Of a stretch of DNA of 64,000 nucleotides, positions 39,634 through 49,385 are shown in pieces; position 1 is the first letter of the stretch, and each line of letters begins with the position of its first letter. The translations under genes were made by a program, and so were the position numbers. The DNA is from Candidatus Woesearchaeota archaeon (GTDB taxonomy: Archaea; Nanobdellota; Nanobdellia; Woesearchaeales; B29-G15), in NCBI GenBank assembly GCA_017610005.1, contig JAFCCU010000004.1:1-64000 (forward strand), in the 5' to 3' direction. The notes beneath the pieces were generated by a model that saw nothing but the letters and a program-made list of their open reading frames with translations, made no database searches and was not told the origin of the DNA.

Positions 39634-41651
39634 AGTCTGGAAATAAAGCCTGATTTTGGCTCAAAAATGTCTCCAGACCGCCTTAATTGCTCTAGTATTT
39701 CTTCTACTTCATCACCCTTTACCCCTTTTTCTTTGCAGGCGGCAACGACATCTTCAATTGGTATTGTTTTACCTAGTTTGTCTTCAAGTTCAATAATAAT
39801 ATCTTTGACATTATGAATTCTTCCCCTATGTGACGCGCTCACTCCAGTTGTTATCCTATCAATATCAATTTCTCCTGTTTCTGGATCCATCCCTACCTTC
39901 ACAAGGCAGTATTGAAGTAATTGAATTGCTTGCAAGGCATCTTGCTTTTCAACGGTTTTACTTAACCGTAGTTTAGCAGAAGCTTCACTCATCCTTACTA
40001 ATGCCTCGAGCTGTCTGGGGGATATAGGGATACTTCGCGCCACGCTTCCTTCTGTAATCCCTTTTTTCCTCATTTTCACATAAAAACTCTTAATTGAATT
40101 TATTGCATCGTCAGTTAATTGAGGGTTCACCTTCTGTTTTGCGTATGCAATATATTTTCTAAAAAATTTGTCATCAATTTCAGGAGTTGTTATTATTGGA
40201 TCTTTGTGTAATGATAAAATATGGGTAGCTAATTTTTCATCTCTTACTTCATCAGGAATATCTTTTATGGGAAATATTAAATCAAAACGATTGATTAATG
40301 CAGGAGGCAGATCAATTTGTTTACCTATCATTTCATAAGGATCAAATCTTCCAAATTTAGGGTTTGCTGCAGCAAGCACAGTTGTTCGTGAAAGAAGAGT
40401 TGCCTGAACATTTGCTTTAGAAATACTAATTGTTTGCTGTTCTAGTGCTTCATGCATTGCACTTCTGTCATCGTGACTCATCTTATCAAGCTCATCAATA
40501 CAGCATATGCCATCATTTGCTAGCACTAATGCTCCCGCTTCAAGAGACCAGCCCCCTAAAAATTCATCTTTAACAACTGATGCTGTTAGTCCAGCACCAC
40601 TAACTCCCTTTCCAGACACATACCGCCCTTTTGGGGCAATTACTCCTACTCGTTTTAAAAGTTGAGATTTACCTGCACCAGGATCTCCTACAAGCAGTAC
40701 ATGGATATCTCCCCTAGTTACAACTCCATCGCTCCTCTCTTTTCTCATTCCTCCTACAAGTTGGAGTAATAATGCATGTTTCACAGTATCATGCCCGTAG
40801 ATAGATGGAGCCATGGCACCTAAAAAAACATTTAAAAGGTCTGGTCTTTTGGATAATTCTAAAATTTCTGTTTCTTCCCCCTCTGTTATTTCAAGTTGGA
40901 GAAATGATTCTTCAAAAGATTCAATTGAGTTGCCTTCCAACACTAAATCAAATTTAGTTGATTTAGCCCCTGTTCGCAATACCTTCTGGATTTCTTTGAC
41001 CCATCCCACAATCCTTACTTTTGCTCCAGGATTAGTCTGCCTCTCTGAAGTAGGACTTACAAGATCTTCTTTTAAAAAAACATTTAATCGTTTTGGCTGT
41101 TCTCCTCCTTCAAGACTTTCCGGCACTTCTTCAATTACAAGCCCTTGTGCATCAACAAGTTCACGGTCAAGTTCCCTGAATTTCCCACGTCTTCCACAAG
41201 AACAACTTGTTGGTTCTTTAAATTGAGATGTGGGCTGCAAAACAGTAATCACAGTGTTACATGCAGGGCATTCAAATCTTGCGCTTGTAACTCTTGGCCT
41301 TACATCGGATTTTTGCCTTACAAGTCCATCAATAACAAGCATCTTGTTTAATTCAGTACTTCTAATATCTCTAATGAGCACATTTTGAGAATCAGGCAAG
41401 TCATAAAATCGTAAATAGAATTTTGTGATATCCTCTGGTAAATTAAATTTAGCAACTGCCATCTCGCCTGCTTTTAATACATCTTCTGGATTTTCTAAAA
41501 GCTCTTCTGCAAGCTCTGAATCAAAAGTTAAAAGAAGAGAGAAACTAAGGGAGAAATGACTCTCCCCCTTTCTAATTGCATCCATTAAATCCTCATAGAG
41601 GTTTGTCTGCAAAAACTCAAAAAAATGATTTATCTGATCTTCAGGTTCCAT
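39630..41651 (-). CDS. mcm: MCM replicative helicase
   Basis: HVLLVGDPGAGKSQLLKRVGVIAPKGRYVSGKGVSGAGLTA, GICCIDELDKMSHDDRSAMHEALEQQTISISKA. Confidence 0.96.
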   Translation of the reverse strand: MEPEDQINHFFEFLQTNLYEDLMDAIRKGESHFSLSFSLLLTFDSELAEELLENPEDVLKAGEMAVAKFNLPEDITKFYLRFYDLPDSQNVLIRDIRSTELNKMLVIDGLVRQKSDVRPRVTSARFECPACNTVITVLQPTSQFKEPTSCSCGRRGKFRELDRELVDAQGLVIEEVPESLEGGEQPKRLNVFLKEDLVSPTSERQTNPGAKVRIVGWVKEIQKVLRTGAKSTKFDLVLEGNSIESFEESFLQLEITEGEETEILELSKRPDLLNVFLGAMAPSIYGHDTVKHALLLQLVGGMRKERSDGVVTRGDIHVLLVGDPGAGKSQLLKRVGVIAPKGRYVSGKGVSGAGLTASVVKDEFLGGWSLEAGALVLANDGICCIDELDKMSHDDRSAMHEALEQQTISISKANVQATLLSRTTVLAAANPKFGRFDPYEMIGKQIDLPPALINRFDLIFPIKDIPDEVRDEKLATHILSLHKDPIITTPEIDDKFFRKYIAYAKQKVNPQLTDDAINSIKSFYVKMRKKGITEGSVARSIPISPRQLEALVRMSEASAKLRLSKTVEKQDALQAIQLLQYCLVKVGMDPETGEIDIDRITTGVSASHRGRIHNVKDIIIELEDKLGKTIPIEDVVAACKEKGVKGDEVEEILEQLRRSGDIFEPKSGFISRL

Positions 41652-41656
41652 CCCCT

Positions 41657-42250
41657 TTAGGACACATTCTTTAGATTTTCAATAAGCATGTCAACTGCTT
41701 TGTCAACTGCTTCTCTTGTTTTGGTTCCAGTGCATACAATCTTACCATTAGTGAATAATAGAAAGGTTGCATTGGTTCCTTTTAATTTGTATACAAGCCC
41801 AGGAAACTGCTCTGGTTCATACTCTGTGTTTCTTAATTTTATTGCCAAAGTATTTAGATTTAGATGCATTCCAATGCTTCCGCTTGCAACAATATTTTGA
41901 ACAGTAATCACTGGTTTAATCTCGATTATAATATTGATTTTCTTTAGATTTTCAATAATTTGCTGGATTGATGCTTCGACCATCTCAATAGATCTGGCAC
42001 CAGTACACACAATCTTTCCAGAATTAAAAATTAAAGCAGAGGTTTTTGGCTCTCTAATTCTTAATACAAGCCCAGGAAACTGCTCTGGATTATATTCAGT
42101 ATTGGGCAGACTAGCAGCCATTTTTTCAAGTGGAATTTTTTTTTCAAGTGAAGAACTTACCACAATATTTACTATCTCTATCTCCTTTTTAGTTGATGCT
42201 TTTTTCTCTATATCCTTCTTAGCTGATGCTTTTTTCTCTTCCTTTGCCAT
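41657..42250 (-). CDS. tbp: TATA-box binding protein
   Basis: Two repeats, EYNPEQFPGLVLRIREPKTSALIFNSGKIVCTGARS and EYEPEQFPGLVYKLKGTNATFLLFTNGKIVCTGTKT. Confidence 0.95.
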   Translation of the reverse strand: MAKEEKKASAKKDIEKKASTKKEIEIVNIVVSSSLEKKIPLEKMAASLPNTEYNPEQFPGLVLRIREPKTSALIFNSGKIVCTGARSIEMVEASIQQIIENLKKINIIIEIKPVITVQNIVASGSIGMHLNLNTLAIKLRNTEYEPEQFPGLVYKLKGTNATFLLFTNGKIVCTGTKTREAVDKAVDMLIENLKNVS

Positions 42251-42340
42251 AGTGTTTCCCCCTTAAATAGTTTATAAAGGGGAATAGGTGGGCCTTTATA
42301 AATGATTTGGTAAGGAAAAATAGAGTTTATGGAGGGTATG

Positions 42341-42365
42341 CCTCCTTGATTTCCTGTGGAACTTA
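42341..42365 (-). promoter_or_regulatory. ORB-like sequence upstream of tbp
   Basis: Reverse complement aagttccacaggaaatcaaggagg. Confidence 0.4.
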
Positions 42366-43322
42366 AGACGAGGAAGTGGCCTTAAGAAGTTCTTCTTCTA
42401 AAAGTTTTTTTACCTTTCTGATCTCTTCTCCAAGTTCTAATGCACGTACAAGCTCTTTGTAGCGATTTCTAATAGTCACTTCAGTAACACCTGAAATCTC
42501 TGAAATCTTACTTTGAGTCTTTCTTTCTGCATTAAGTAATGAGGAAACATAAATTGATGCTGCAGCAACTCCTTTTGGAGATTTTCCACTTGTAAGACCC
42601 ACTTTTTGGGCTCTTTCAATCAATTTTACTGCTTTAGTTTGGGTTGCAGGAGAAATTTTTAGCTCAGATGAAAATCTTGCAATGTAAGTTATTGGGCTAA
42701 CTGGTAAAACTTTAATGTTAAGCTGTCTTGCAACAAATCTTGAGTTTTTTGCAACCTCTTTTTTCTCAAGGCCAGTAACCTCTGAGATCTCTTCAAGTGT
42801 TCTTGGAGAATCATTTCTTTTACATGTAATATACATGGTTCCCGCAACAACTTGTTCCATACTTCTTCCACGAACTAGGCCTTTTTGAACTGCCATTGTA
42901 TAAATCCTTGAGGCTTCTTCTTCTACACTGTCTGGTAAGTTTAAGTTAGAACTAATCCTTTTAATTTCAGTTAAGGCCATTCTTAGGTTTCTTTCAATTG
43001 CTGTTGAAACCCTTCTTTGCCATTGCTGAAGTCTGTAAAACTTTTGTCTTTCTTTTCCTTTTAAGGCAGAGATATCTGCGTTACTTCCAACTTGTGTACC
43101 TAGACCTTTATCTGCCTGTGTATAGGTCATTGGAGCTCCGCCTCTCCTGCCACTTTGTCCGTTAGAGTCAAAATCACGCCATTCTTGACCAAAATCAATC
43201 ATCTTGTCTTCTAGAACAAGTCCACATTCTTTACAAATTACTTCTCCTTTCTCTTGATTAACATAAAGATTAGTATTTCCACACTCTGGACATTTTTTCA
43301 TGTGAGTCTTCATGATATCCAC
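42363..43322 (-). CDS. tfb: Transcription initiation factor IIB
   Basis: CPECGNTNLYVNQEKGEVICKECGLVLEDKMIDFGQEWRDFD plus two cyclin-like repeats. Confidence 0.95.
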   Translation of the reverse strand: MDIMKTHMKKCPECGNTNLYVNQEKGEVICKECGLVLEDKMIDFGQEWRDFDSNGQSGRRGGAPMTYTQADKGLGTQVGSNADISALKGKERQKFYRLQQWQRRVSTAIERNLRMALTEIKRISSNLNLPDSVEEEASRIYTMAVQKGLVRGRSMEQVVAGTMYITCKRNDSPRTLEEISEVTGLEKKEVAKNSRFVARQLNIKVLPVSPITYIARFSSELKISPATQTKAVKLIERAQKVGLTSGKSPKGVAAASIYVSSLLNAERKTQSKISEISGVTEVTIRNRYKELVRALELGEEIRKVKKLLEEELLKATSSS

Positions 43323-43424
43323 CTCCTAGGGGATTTTTTCAGCATAATTTTACTTAAATTTTCACTACATCAACCGATATCTTTATAAATGTAGATTTCT
43401 TATCATTTATAAGCCTTTTGGTGC

Positions 43425-43440
43425 CCTCTCCTCGGAGAGG
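43425..43440. other. Perfect 6-bp-stem hairpin
   Basis: CCTCTC-CTCG-GAGAGG. Confidence 0.4.
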
Positions 43441-43580
43441 AAAATATTGATATTAAAACGGATTTATTTGATCTTTAGTAATATAATAACGAAATGAGGG
43501 GCTTACAACCGGTAATTCTACTGGGAGAATCTTTTGTTAGTCAAAATATTTAAATAGCTTTTAATGTTGTAACAAAATAG

Positions 43581-44921
43581 ATGAAAAAGTGGGTGCTTTA
43601 TGGGGGAATAGTTTTAGTTGTAATAATCTTATTTTTTATCTTTAAAGGCCCTGCAGTGCCTGATGTTTCTTCAAAAATTTCTGATGTTAATAAATTCTGC
43701 AAGTTTAATTCAACTGAGATGCCAATTGTTATGTTTTTACCAAGAGATCAAAGATATAGGGTTGTAGGAGATAATTTTTGTTTTTATACTTTAACTTATA
43801 AGGGCACAAAACAACAAAAAGCTTTAATCTCAATTGAGAAAGGGTTAATTTTTTCAAATGAATTAGAAATCAGAGAGCAAGGAGCAATTTACCTTCAAGA
43901 GGGTTTTTACATTCATTTGATTTCAACATTGCCTAGTGGCATACGTATTGCAATCACTCGCGATGGAAAGTATAATGTCTCTGATTATTATGATTACTTG
44001 CAAAAATGTTTTCAAAATCCTGAATGTAAACTCTTATGTGAAGATTTAAACGGAGTGTATATCGGTGAAGGGGCAACATGCCCCAGAGCAAGTTTCCCTC
44101 TTTCAGATACTGATTTAGTTAACTTTTTTGTTGAAGATAAAAAAGAATGTTGTTTAAATTATATGGAAAAACCCATTTTATTTCTTTCAAAATCTAGTTA
44201 TTATAGACCAGAATATCTTAAGGCGTATTATTTTGGTACTAGTTATAAAGAATCTTGCACTTTTTCTTTGGAAACCCCTTCTGGGAGATTTAAGGGAGTA
44301 AGAGATAAATCTTGTTATTCTTTTCGTAGAGTCTCATCTTTTAAATTATTAGAAAATATCGGGGAGGAGTATGGTTCATGGAATGCCCAGTTAGAAGTGG
44401 AAGGTGAAGTGCTTAAAACACCCTTTATTTATGAAAAGGTGCCTCTTCAAACAGTGAGGTTTAACATTGACCGAAATGGCACGATAAATGTTGATTTTAA
44501 TGGTTTAAATTATGAAATTGGGCATGAATCCGGATGTGGAGAGGAAGTTAACTTACAAATAAAAGTTAATGGTTTTGTTAGCAACCTTCATGCATTTCAA
44601 GGAGGCAGTTATCCTATAGGCGATGGGGTCAATTTGATTGTTTATTCTGCAGATTGTAAACAAAGTAAGTTAATTATCATGATGATGAAAGATGCTAGTC
44701 CGGTTTGTCCAAATAACTATTGTGAATTAGAAGAAACTCCTTACTCTTGCCCTTGGGATTGCAAAAATGCTACTTATCATGATAATGAAATAAAATCATC
44801 AGATACTGTTTGTTCAAGTGGTTGTTACTATAATTCTCATTGTTTGGCTCAAGAAAGCGTAATAAATATCTTAGGAGTTACTTATGAGTGCTTAAATAAA
44901 GAACTAAGGATGGTGGAATAA
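43581..44921 (+). CDS. Membrane-anchored extracellular hypothetical protein
   Basis: N-terminal TM; C-terminal Cys-rich CPNNYCELEETPYSCPWDC. Confidence 0.6.
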   Translation: MKKWVLYGGIVLVVIILFFIFKGPAVPDVSSKISDVNKFCKFNSTEMPIVMFLPRDQRYRVVGDNFCFYTLTYKGTKQQKALISIEKGLIFSNELEIREQGAIYLQEGFYIHLISTLPSGIRIAITRDGKYNVSDYYDYLQKCFQNPECKLLCEDLNGVYIGEGATCPRASFPLSDTDLVNFFVEDKKECCLNYMEKPILFLSKSSYYRPEYLKAYYFGTSYKESCTFSLETPSGRFKGVRDKSCYSFRRVSSFKLLENIGEEYGSWNAQLEVEGEVLKTPFIYEKVPLQTVRFNIDRNGTINVDFNGLNYEIGHESGCGEEVNLQIKVNGFVSNLHAFQGGSYPIGDGVNLIVYSADCKQSKLIIMMMKDASPVCPNNYCELEETPYSCPWDCKNATYHDNEIKSSDTVCSSGCYYNSHCLAQESVINILGVTYECLNKELRMVE

Positions 44922-45370
44922 TGCAATGTGATATGTGTGGGATTGAGGCGCCTCTTGTGAGGGCAAAAATTGAAGGCACGATGTTAAATGTTTGTAAGAG
45001 ATGTGGCTCTTTTGGCGAGATTATTAAAACACAAGGGGTTACTAAAAAAGGATTTTTTAGAAGAGAAAAGGCTTCAGCGCCAATTGAGTCTATTGTTGAA
45101 AATTATTCAACAATTATTAAAAACAAAAGAGAATCAAAAAAATTAAAACAAGAAGATTTTGCAAGTCAGATTAATGAAAAAGAATCAATAATCCACAAAA
45201 TAGAAACAGGCCATTTTACTCCCTCTATTGATCTTGCACGAAAAATTGAGAGATTTTTAGGTATTACTTTAATTGAGGAATTACGCGAGGAAGAAGCGAG
45301 GGTGGTTGTTGCAAAGGAGACTAAAAGTAAGGGATTTACCTTAGGGGATATGATTAAATTTAAAAAATGA
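44921..45370 (+). CDS. MBF1-like zinc ribbon plus HTH transcription factor
   Basis: MQCDMCGIEAPLVRAKIEGTMLNVCKRCGSFGE; KLKQEDFASQINEKESIIHKIETGHFTPSIDLARKIERFLGI. Confidence 0.88.
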   Translation: MQCDMCGIEAPLVRAKIEGTMLNVCKRCGSFGEIIKTQGVTKKGFFRREKASAPIESIVENYSTIIKNKRESKKLKQEDFASQINEKESIIHKIETGHFTPSIDLARKIERFLGITLIEELREEEARVVVAKETKSKGFTLGDMIKFKK

Positions 45371-46035
45371 GTTTAACAATTATTATTCCCACATTTAACG
45401 AAGGTGAAAATCTTTTAAAATTAATCCCTGCCTTACTAAATTTATATCCTCTTGCTAAGATTATTATTGCTGATGATGGTAGCACTGATGACACTAAAAA
45501 TGTTTCTCTTTCATTTAAAGGAGTCACTTTTCTTGATAGGTCTTCTCGGAAAATAAAGGGGCTAACTGCCTCTGTAATTGAAGCAGCAAGTATAACTAAA
45601 ACAGAAAATTTTGTTGTAATTGATGCTGATTTTCAACACCCTCCAGAAAAAATTAAAGAGGTAGAACAAAAATTATCTACTTTTCAGATAGTTGCGTGCA
45701 GGAGGAAAAGCACAAAGGGATGGCCTTTATCTAGAAAGTTAATCTCTCTTGGAGGAGAACTTTTTGCAAAAAGTAGATTATTTATTAGTCGAGCACCTAT
45801 TTTAAAAGACCCAATGTCTGGTTTTTTCGGAGTTAAAACTCGCTTTTTTAATGATATTGTAAAAGAGAATTATTTTGTGGGAGAAGGCTTTAAGGTTTTA
45901 TTCGATTTTGTAAAAAGACTTCCAAAAAACACAGAGATAGGTGAGGTTTTATTCGATTTTGGCCTCAGAGAAAAAGGTGAAAGTAAAATTTCAAAAAAAC
46001 ATTTTTATTTACTCATCAAATCTGTTTTTTCTTAA
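45367..46035 (+). CDS. Family 2 glycosyltransferase (dolichol-phosphate mannosyltransferase-like)
   Basis: LTIIIPTFNEGENLLKLIPALL, IIIADDGSTDDT, VIDADFQHPPEKI. Confidence 0.85.
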   Translation: MSLTIIIPTFNEGENLLKLIPALLNLYPLAKIIIADDGSTDDTKNVSLSFKGVTFLDRSSRKIKGLTASVIEAASITKTENFVVIDADFQHPPEKIKEVEQKLSTFQIVACRRKSTKGWPLSRKLISLGGELFAKSRLFISRAPILKDPMSGFFGVKTRFFNDIVKENYFVGEGFKVLFDFVKRLPKNTEIGEVLFDFGLREKGESKISKKHFYLLIKSVFS

Positions 46036-46107
46036 TTCATAGGAATAATCTCTTCCTTCGATTAAGAATAAAATTTATAAACGAGGTAAAAACCAAAGAG
46101 TTTTATA

Positions 46108-47343
46108 ATGAATATTAGTTATAACATTTTAGTTTACAGTGTATGGTTTATGTCCACCTACTTTTTAGTTTTCTTATTGCTAATTTTATTTCTCAAGAGA
46201 AAGGAATTATTTAAAGAAAAAGCAATGCCAAAAGTAATTCCTCTTGTTTCAATAATTGTTCCAGCATATAATGAAGAAGAGTCAATTGCAGAGACCATTG
46301 ATTCACTCAAAAAAGTGAATTATGAAAAATTAGAAATTGTTGTTGTTAATGATGGATCTAAGGATAATACTTCTAGTATTGTAAAAAAAGCAATAGCTAA
46401 AGACCCAAGATTTACTTTTTTGGATAATAAGAATAACAAAGGGAAGGCTGCGTGTTTAAATCAAGGGATAAAGGTAGCAAAGGGAGAATTTATTGGGTGT
46501 ATGGATGCGGATTCTGTTATTGAAAAAGATATTTTGATTAAAACAGTTCCTTATTTTCAAGATAAAAAAATGGGGGCTGTAACAGTTTCAGTTGAAGCTT
46601 ATAAACCCAAGAGATTTTTGGATAAGATTATTGATCTTGAGTTTACATTAGGATTATCCTTATTTTTGAAAGCATTTTCTTTCTTAAATAGTGTATTTGT
46701 AACTCCTGGCCCATTTTCAATTTATAGAAAAAAAGTATTACTTGAAATAAAAGGGTTTGATAAGGATAATATCACTGAAGATTTTGAAATTGCATTTAAG
46801 ATCCATAGGGCGGGCCACAAAATTGGAAATTGTATGGCAGCAAAGGTTTTTACTTTGGTGCCCCCTTCTTTTAAACAGCTATATGTGCAAAGAAGACGCT
46901 GGTATACGGGTTCTGTTCAAACTATCATTAAACATAGGGATATGATGTTAAAACCAAAATATGGGGCTTTTGGGTTCTGGATTCCATTTAATTATTCCTT
47001 AATCTTTACAGGTCTTGGATTATTTGTGTACGCATTTTATTTAGGATTTTCAAAATTACTTGAGAATATTAATAGTTTAAGATATACTAATTTTAATATT
47101 TGGGAGAGACTAATGCAATGGTCACCAGACATCTTAACATTTGCAAGGGTTAATATGATGGCAACAACAATCTTTGTAGCATCCATAATCTTGATGTTTG
47201 CTGGGCTTAAATTTGCAAGGAAAAAATATTCAGAAAAGAAATTAGGAATGTTAGGTTATCCTTTTATTTTTATACTTTACCAAATCTTTTGGATAGGCTC
47301 AATTTTCGCGCTTTTGAAGGGAGGGAAAGTCAAATGGAGATGA
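46108..47343 (+). CDS. Processive family 2 glycosyltransferase, membrane-embedded
   Basis: VSIIVPAYNEEESIAETIDSLKK, MDADSV, GFDKDNITEDFEIAFKIHRAGHKIG, QRRRWYTGSVQT. Confidence 0.88.
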   Translation: MNISYNILVYSVWFMSTYFLVFLLLILFLKRKELFKEKAMPKVIPLVSIIVPAYNEEESIAETIDSLKKVNYEKLEIVVVNDGSKDNTSSIVKKAIAKDPRFTFLDNKNNKGKAACLNQGIKVAKGEFIGCMDADSVIEKDILIKTVPYFQDKKMGAVTVSVEAYKPKRFLDKIIDLEFTLGLSLFLKAFSFLNSVFVTPGPFSIYRKKVLLEIKGFDKDNITEDFEIAFKIHRAGHKIGNCMAAKVFTLVPPSFKQLYVQRRRWYTGSVQTIIKHRDMMLKPKYGAFGFWIPFNYSLIFTGLGLFVYAFYLGFSKLLENINSLRYTNFNIWERLMQWSPDILTFARVNMMATTIFVASIILMFAGLKFARKKYSEKKLGMLGYPFIFILYQIFWIGSIFALLKGGKVKWR

Positions 47344-48017
47344 ATAAAGGAGTTTTTGTGCTTGCTTTTTTTATTACATTATTCTTACTAATATTAATGC
47401 TTCTTATCGGATCTGTAATGAATAATAAACGGTATACTTATATTAACACTCAATTTGAAGAAATTTATAATAATTTTAATGAAATGCAAACTTTCTTTTT
47501 GATGGCGGAAACCTTTGGAGATGAGATGGCGTGCATTGCTTTTGAAAAAAGATTATCAGATATGGATAAATCTATTTGGACACTTGGTTTAAAGATTGAT
47601 CAATATAGAATTGCAACTGAAGAGTTTTTGAAAGATGAATATTACTTAAAGCAAAAAACAATCTTTAATGAGAATCAACTCTTTTATTTAACGTTGCTAA
47701 AAAGATTAAATGAAAGGTGCGAATACGAGCAAGGAGAAATTTTGTTTTTTTATAAGAACTCAGCGGATTGTAAGAGATGTGATGATCAATCTTATGTGTT
47801 AACAAGTATTAATAATAAGTATGACGAACAGCTTGCAATATTCTCTTTTGATATGGACTTGAATATATCCACCGTAAGTTTACTCGCTGAATACTACAAT
47901 GTTACTGAATTTCCTTGTTTGGTAATTCAGGATAAGAAATTTTGTGGCATGAAGTCTGAGGAACATATTTTGGCCCAGGTTTGTGATTTAAATAAAAGAA
48001 TATCATTTTGTAGTTGA
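47334..48017 (+). CDS. Membrane-anchored hypothetical protein with CxxC motif
   Basis: N-terminal TM; FYKNSADCKRCDDQSYVL, possible thioredoxin-like. Confidence 0.55.
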   Translation: MEMNKGVFVLAFFITLFLLILMLLIGSVMNNKRYTYINTQFEEIYNNFNEMQTFFLMAETFGDEMACIAFEKRLSDMDKSIWTLGLKIDQYRIATEEFLKDEYYLKQKTIFNENQLFYLTLLKRLNERCEYEQGEILFFYKNSADCKRCDDQSYVLTSINNKYDEQLAIFSFDMDLNISTVSLLAEYYNVTEFPCLVIQDKKFCGMKSEEHILAQVCDLNKRISFCS

Positions 48018-49385
48018 GTAGATCTCAACAGGACCATCATAAAATGTTTTGTTAAATATTAACTTATTTTCTTTAATTAATCTAAATAATTCTATTCTAT
48101 CCTGCTCACATTTTAGATTATCACAGGGGTAAGAAGTTTGTCTAAATACAATGAATTCTACATTTGGTAGTAAGTTATGCATAGTATTCAACCCTTGCTC
48201 AACTGTATCATAAAAATATTCAAATTTTTTATCAGCATAAGCAACTGGTACTGGATCAGAAGTTAATATCACCCCATTTACTTCTTTGTCTGTGAAGTAT
48301 TTATGGTATTCTTCAACAATTGGCATTTTAGGGGCGGTTCTCCATTCTACATATTTTAGATCTAATTGCAACGAAGGAATTAAGAGAAAAATAATCAACA
48401 GAATAAATATTCCTTTTGTTAATTTACTTTTCATAATTTTATAGGTTTTAACAATCCCATAAGCAATTAATATACAGATTATTGGAAGAAATGAAATTGC
48501 AAATCTAAGTTGTTTATTAATAATAATTGAAAAATATAATAGATAAATCCCAAGAGTTAACAAAAGCAAACGATTCTTTTTCTTAAATGCAAAGTATAAC
48601 CCAATTATAAAAAAAGGTACTAACCAGTTTTGTTTAAAAAGCTCAATAATGTAAAATCCATGTTGATAAATTATTGATCCCTGGGCTGCTTCAAATGGAT
48701 TGTTTGCGTGTCTTGAAGCCATTTTAAGTGGGAAGAATATTGCGCCGTAAGTAAACCAATTAAAAATAAAGTAAGGAATGGATGCAATTAGGAATCCTAG
48801 TAAAATTTTCAAACCGTTGTAAATTTGGATTAATCTTTTTTTTATTAAAAAATCAATCCATTTATCAATCCCTAAGACTACAAGGAACAATCCTTGGGGA
48901 AATCTTGTTAAGAATGAAAAACCTGAAAAAAAACCAGCAAAGGTGTGTTTTTTAAAAGTGTATAAGTAAAATGAAAGCATAACAAACATTGTTGAAATTG
49001 TTCCAACAAAAAGCTTGCTGGAGTATTCAAAAAATATAGGAAATGAGCCAAGAAGAAGTGAAGAAATAATTCCAACATTTCTTGAAAAAAGTTTTTCCCC
49101 AATTAAGTATGTTAAAAAGATCAAAATTGTACAAACTACAATCTGGAATAGTTCTCCAAAAAAAATAATTGGTAGTTTTAATAACCAAAATGTGCCTAGG
49201 ATGGCTGGAAAAACAATTGGGCGAAAAGGCTCCCAGATTCCGACGGCTCCTCCGCTTGCAAGATACTTCCCCATGCCAATATAAACTGCTTCATCCCATA
49301 ACACTTGGTGAAAAAACATTAGTTGGGATAGTTTTACAACTAAAAAGGCAAGTATTATTATCCAGATTAACTTTTTATTTCCCAT
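48003..49385 (-). CDS. PMT-like GT-C glycosyltransferase
   Basis: FFHQVLWDEAVYIGMGKYLASGG then many TM segments. Confidence 0.7.
   Translation of the reverse strand: MGNKKLIWIIILAFLVVKLSQLMFFHQVLWDEAVYIGMGKYLASGGAVGIWEPFRPIVFPAILGTFWLLKLPIIFFGELFQIVVCTILIFLTYLIGEKLFSRNVGIISSLLLGSFPIFFEYSSKLFVGTISTMFVMLSFYLYTFKKHTFAGFFSGFSFLTRFPQGLFLVVLGIDKWIDFLIKKRLIQIYNGLKILLGFLIASIPYFIFNWFTYGAIFFPLKMASRHANNPFEAAQGSIIYQHGFYIIELFKQNWLVPFFIIGLYFAFKKKNRLLLLTLGIYLLYFSIIINKQLRFAISFLPIICILIAYGIVKTYKIMKSKLTKGIFILLIIFLLIPSLQLDLKYVEWRTAPKMPIVEEYHKYFTDKEVNGVILTSDPVPVAYADKKFEYFYDTVEQGLNTMHNLLPNVEFIVFRQTSYPCDNLKCEQDRIELFRLIKENKLIFNKTFYDGPVEIYSTTK

Noticed and set aside
39630-41651. Possible intein in MCM
   Set aside because: The 673-aa protein has contiguous Walker motifs and normal length.
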